64,000 bases of DNA from assembly GCA_022702705.1 (NCBI GenBank), contig CM040428.1:55731198-55795197 (forward strand). The letters run 5' to 3'. This stretch comes from Papilionanthe hookeriana x Papilionanthe teres. Taxonomy: Eukaryota; Streptophyta; Magnoliopsida; Asparagales; Orchidaceae. Position 1 is the stretch's first letter. Every line of letters begins with the position of its first letter. The translations under genes and the position numbers were made by a program. Below are positions 60,173-64,000 of the stretch, in pieces. The notes under the pieces were generated by a model, which worked only from the letters and a program-made list of their open reading frames with translations, was not told where the DNA came from and did not search any database.

Positions 60173-60639
60173 TTAAAATTTTCCCACTCCATTGTTTCCC
60201 TCTCCCTCCTCATTCTGCAGAAAGAAAAGGAAAATGGGGAAGCGGAGAGAGGCGCCTCTGCGTTATGGAGAAGCGGAGAGGACTCGATCTTCTCCAAATC
60301 TCCGAGCGAGAGAAGAGACAACGAGAAATCAGATTGGAGATGGGCGGCGCTGAAGGAGCTTCCGACCATGAACAGGGCGAGGATGGAGAGCTAAAGGAGA
60401 TCAATATCAAGAACCTCAGCTGAGGGTCGAGAGAGACGGGCGAGAGAGAGCGAAGTATCAAAATATTTTCCAAAAACCTGCGGCCCACGTTTAACGTAAA
60501 ATTCAAACGACATTTTTACAGTCGTTGTCCGAAAGCTGGATCCAAACGGTAAAGCAGCATTTATAAAACGCCACCATAGGCGATAAGCTACCCCAAACGC
60601 ACACGAAGATATCCTGGCACCGAAAACTCCTTATTCCCT

Positions 60640-62520
60640 ACAATCAACAATTTTTCCCTGCAAGCCCTAGTTGACGGAACTCCTTCCCTTGCAGTCCACT
60701 AGCTGCCGAAACTCTCTCCTTCCAGGAACTAGTTGTCTGCAGGAACTAGCTGTCAGAACTATCTCCTTGCAGTCCTCTAGCCGTCGGAGTTCTCACAGCA
60801 ATCTTTGACTGCACTTTTTGAGCCTTAGATCAAACCTAGCCTCCGGACCTCCTCCGTCTGCTACAGAAATTATGAACTTAGGACTTCCTCCTATTGCGGA
60901 ATTTCTGAATTTTCCTCGGAGGTGGAAAATTGGATTTTGCAATGGCTTCAAGCACTAGCTCTTCAGGTTATCAGTGGATGTCGTGTGGATGAGAGGCTAA
61001 GGCCTCTGCTTAAGCTGAATGCTTCTAGGGGGACTGCAGAAGACCATTTTATTGCCCAACTTCTTCAGCATTTTGAATGCATCACAAAGTTGCAATTCTT
61101 GCCTGTTGCTTATGTCTTCCGCTTGTTTTTGTTATTGTGGGGAAAATTAACAAGCACGAAAACATGTTACTCCCAATTGCCTTTAGTGGTTTCTGAGTTT
61201 GACCCTTCTTTCATCCGTGAGAAAGTGAGAAGTCGTGTTGGGGATTCATGCATCCATATCGAGCCAATTACTACATCTGCCTCAATGCATGCAATCTACT
61301 AGCCAAACTGAAGGAGGACATAGGGATAAAAATGGAAGTACTGGTGTCAAACTTCACCTTTCTGCCATCCAAATCCGTATGCTACCAGCTGGATCCCTCT
61401 TCTGCAATTTCTAACGGACTTTCCTGCAATTTCAGCTAGATCCCTCTGCTGCTATTTCTTAGCCAGATCCTTCTATTGGCCTCTTCAATACCTAATGCAG
61501 GGTCTCCTTCCTCCTGAAATTCCTAGTAGGATCTCCTTCCTGCTGGAACTTCTTGCAGTCCACCCTGCAAGCCGGATCTCGTTCTGTTTGCCAAATCTTC
61601 ACTTTCCTGCACATATCTTCACTCTTCATGTGGTTGCAGGCGCTCTCCCGAGTCCTCCCTGCAGCGGGAATCTCTTATTGGAGGTCCGCATCTTCCTGTT
61701 GTAGGCCCTCTACTAGAGCTTCTCCCTTCAGCAGATCTGTATGGATTTTGTTTCATCTCCAGCTAGTACCTCTGTAGAACGCGAGAGATAATTCCCAGAA
61801 CGCGGTTCCTGCAGCCTCCCTTTCGGGGGTGTCCCTGCAGGTCTATCTCTCGTGAGACCTTCCACTTTGCAGATCACCAACATATCAGCAAGAGACTTCT
61901 TCCCTGCAGGGTTGTAATGTGGACCCTTCTTGCAGTCTTCCTTAGTAGAGACACATCTTCATGTCGTCTTCCTTCGTAGAGTTTTTTTTTTTTTCCCTAC
62001 AGGATGTAACTGCAAACCCATCCGCAGTTCCCAAAATACCTGTAGTAAGGACATCTATAGAGTCGTATTTCCCTGCTTGCAGTTGCCAAACTTCAAAAGG
62101 ATCGCAGCAAGAACATCCCGGCAAGTAGCTTCTAGAATGCCTTCTCATTTCATACTTCCGTCATAAGCCCAATGCATGCTTAGGGTTAGAATTCTACATA
62201 GTCGAAATCCTCCTGCTACAGGGCCCCCTCCGTGAGGAATTTTAGCCTATTTGTAGGAAATCCTCCGAAGATTTTTCCTACAGCCCTCCTCCGGAGCATT
62301 TTTACTACAGCTGACCCTCCTCCGGAGCTTTTTCCTATAGCAAACCCTCCTCCTAAGCTTTTTTTTGCAACAGACCCTTCTTCGAAGCCCTTTTCCTGCA
62401 ACATGCCCTCCTCCAAAGCATTTTCCTCCAGCAAATCTACCTCGGGAGCTTTTCTTTTTTTTTTCTACAGGTCATACCCCGCAACTTTTCCTATAGATTA
62501 TCTACTTCCCTGCAAATTTT
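60640..62520 (+). repeat. Pyrimidine-rich repetitive tract with CCTGCAG motifs and a minisatellite
   Basis: 'ctgcag' and 'ccttccc' phrases recur throughout. From about 62225 to 62455, units of about 33-36 bp follow 'cctcctccggagctttttcc' plus 'tatagcaaac' with variations, at least six times. A 126-codon frame at 60922-61302 has no family I recognise. This tract replaces most of gag-pol inside the copia-like element. Confidence 0.6.
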
Positions 62521-62574
62521 CTTGCATTATTACTTATAGTAACCTTCCAACTACCTAAAGAAAAAGCAAAAATT

Positions 62575-62728
62575 GCAGTCCAAGACAGACGTAGTCAACT
62601 AGAAGTGTCCCTAAATGGCCTTGGGGATGATAACTTCAAGTTTTACCTCACAAATTTTTTTTCTCGCCCATTGTTTAATGATTTCAAATCCAAGTTAAAC
62701 ATGATTGACATCTATGTTTCAGCTTGAG
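62575..62728 (+). pseudogene. C-terminal remnant of copia pol
   Basis: 'LNGLGDDNFKFYLTNFFSRP' and 'FNDFKSKLNMIDIYVSA', then a stop and the polypurine tract. This fits the RNase H end of copia (LADIFTKxLxxxxFxxLKxKLNMIDI). Confidence 0.65.
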
Positions 62729-62734
62729 AGGGAA

Positions 62735-62930
62735 TGTTATTATTTTCTATTTTATGTTAAAAATTTTTAGTATTGATTTATTTCCTTTCTATTTATTTAC
62801 TATTTTATATCTAATCTTTTATTTTACGGTATTGATTAATTGTAATCTTCGAAAACAGAGTGTTATATCTTTCCTATTTTAGAATTCATATAACATGTAT
62901 TTAAATATTTTTTATCATTGTTGAGATTAG
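62735..62930 (+). repeat. 3' LTR of copia-like element (end approximate)
   Basis: Begins 'tgttattattttct' after the polypurine tract and shares its first half with 58050-58317. The 3' limit is not clear. Confidence 0.6.
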
Positions 62931-62939
62931 CACCTTCGA

Positions 62940-63950
62940 AAAACCTTTTGCCTCTACCATGCTTTCATTCAAACCATTTTTTTGCAAAAAAGTTTTACTA
63001 TGATTATAACAAGGGAATTAAGATATGAGACAATTATATTCATGATCATACTCATGATGATACTAAGTGTAGTTAATTCATAAACCAATACAATGCCGAC
63101 AAGTGTAGAAGCTATTATTTTGTAGAAAGATTATTTAACTGAGAACAAGAAGCAAGTGATTAAAAATCTAACATTACATTCATTTTTAGCTAAAAAACAT
63201 AATTGATGTTTTTAATTTGGATGAATTTTTCGAGAGACACTGAAAAATATCATGGAGAAGAGGTCATGTAAAAGGATTGGTAAATAATAGATTTAGTACC
63301 CCATGCAACCCTCTGTAGTAAATAGTAATAACAAAGGAATAAAAATACGTAGAGTTGAACCCAACTAGTTCGGATTGGTCTTAAGATAATGATAATGAGG
63401 AGGTAACACATGAAATAATACGATGGAAATCCTAAGAGAAAACAACAATTTAACTTTATCCTACGCATGCTCAAGTAAACTAGAAGTTAACATAGGTACA
63501 AATGCAAATCATATTGCCTAATGAATGTACTTTATACGGAAAGCATAAGGAAGTGGATATGAAATAATTTGTCGTAATATGATGCAAGAATCAAATACAT
63601 CATAACCAATTCCTCAAAATATTGGCTAACAGATTACCTTTTCCATTTCAAAAAAGAAACCAATAGTCTATAAACCCCTATACTTGTTGCTTTTTTGTAT
63701 GTTACTTCTAAAGTAGCTCCTTAGGATTCAACAAAATAAAATTTTCTATTTCTTTTTTATTTTTCATCAATTCATTGTCATCTATTGGTGAAATCGTATC
63801 TTAAATCATCAAGTAGTGTTTATGTGCTCTAAGTGGCTGGTATTTGATGGATGTTCTTATTTGTTAAATAAGGTGAATGTAACACTATTTAGATTAGCTA
63901 ACTCTTAGATGACATACATTCAATGAATCAAGAATAAGGAAAAAAGAAGA
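62940..63950. other. Stretch without recognised gene; possible SINE tail
   Basis: Near 63355-63402, 'tagagttgaacccaactagt', then 'tcggattggtctta' and a short (ATG)-like run, resembles the 3' end of a plant SINE. Nothing else was recognised. Confidence 0.35.
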
Positions 63951-63951
63951 G

Positions 63952-63952
<1 letters not shown>

Positions 63953-64000
<48 letters not shown>
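63953..64000. repeat. (AC)n microsatellite at the window edge
   Basis: At least 48 bp of AC, running off the right edge. Confidence 0.95.

Larger units (their letters stand above)
58348..60604. mobile_element. Harbinger-type element of 2257 bp, carrying a LINE and a MITE
   Basis: Left end 'AGGTCTGTTTGGGGCAGCTG'. The right end inverted is 'GTGTGCGTTTGGGGTAGCTT'. GAA lies on both sides (58345-58347 and 60605-60607). The right part (60215-60450) has the same purine-rich, CT-rich-leader look and 'aaacgccacc' motif as the 38589-42464 element, so both belong to one family. After removal of the LINE and MITE about 0.9 kb remains. Confidence 0.7.
58050..62930 (+). mobile_element. Ty1/copia-like retrotransposon, mostly non-coding, with nested insertions
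   Basis: The 5' LTR (58050-58317) ends 'cctaca' and is followed directly by 'TGGTATAGAGTC', the initiator-Met primer-binding site. The 3' LTR starts at 62735, right after the polypurine tract 'gcttgagagggaa'. Just before it, 'FNDFKSKLNMIDIYVSA' and a stop form the usual last residues of copia pol. The rest of gag-pol is absent. The interior holds a Harbinger-type element with a LINE and MITE nested inside, plus a 1.9-kb pyrimidine-rich repetitive tract. Confidence 0.75.

Noticed and set aside
60922..61302. 126-codon plus-strand frame in the copia-like interior
   Set aside because: No copia gag motif or other domain; it lies in a low-complexity CT-rich tract.

Overview
The window is nuclear DNA of a flowering plant; I cannot resolve the species. 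The evidence is spliced genes with GT-AG introns, two recognisable plant gene families, an AT-rich background, (TA)n and (AC)n microsatellites, and a dense load of plant-type transposons: Ty1/copia, Ty3/gypsy, L1 and RTE LINEs, hAT, PIF/Harbinger/Tourist, and a very abundant MITE of about 235 bp. There is no prokaryotic, plasmid or CRISPR signal.

Only two host genes are supported. (1) On the plus strand, about 3.0-9.8 kb holds the 3' part of a gene for a U2AF-large-subunit-like RNA-binding protein, with one complete RRM and a C-terminal UHM-like RRM. Seven exons are visible and the 5' exons lie off the left edge or were not recognised. A copia element sits in its 4.5-kb last intron, and its last exon appears to carry a 1-nt frameshift. 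(2) On the minus strand, 54.57 down to 34.06 kb holds four in-frame exons (644 codons plus stop) of an NPGR-type TPR protein (No Pollen Germination Related, calmodulin-binding family). The N-terminal exon is not seen. Its last intron is 16.2 kb and is packed with transposons.

Region by region. 0-2.7 kb: AT-rich, no gene recognised. 3-9.8 kb: gene 1, with a MITE in each of three short introns and a copia element in the last one. 10-13.4 kb: hAT-like ends and a palindrome-rich tandem repeat. 13.4-17.1 kb: a tRNA-derived SINE between microsatellites, then a decayed Ty3/gypsy pol. 17.2-19 kb: a MITE and a 0.5-kb tandem duplication. 19.7-30.6 kb: a tandem array of about 200-bp units, split first by a 4.75-kb hAT element with a perfect 8-bp target duplication and then by a 5.47-kb element ending in TG..CA. 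30.6-34 kb: MITE copies. 34.4-50.6 kb (the giant NPGR intron): a gypsy gag/protease remnant split by a Tourist MITE, an L1 LINE split by a 3.9-kb Harbinger-type element and a second Tourist MITE, and a 5.05-kb TG..CA element with a perfect 5-bp target duplication. 52-54 kb: another MITE and a fresh 153-bp tandem duplication. 57-63 kb: a small hAT-like element, then a copia element containing a Harbinger-type element that itself contains an RTE LINE and a MITE.

The most unusual observation is the pair of TG..CA elements at 24994-30466 and 44315-49361. They belong to one family in opposite orientation, are similar at both ends and at sampled internal points, have 5-bp target duplications, lack terminal direct repeats and lack coding capacity. 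They fit solo LTRs of exceptional length (5.0-5.5 kb). Both carry a 5'-terminal hairpin with a compensatory base-pair change. All recognitions come from reading the sequence by eye; no database search was run.
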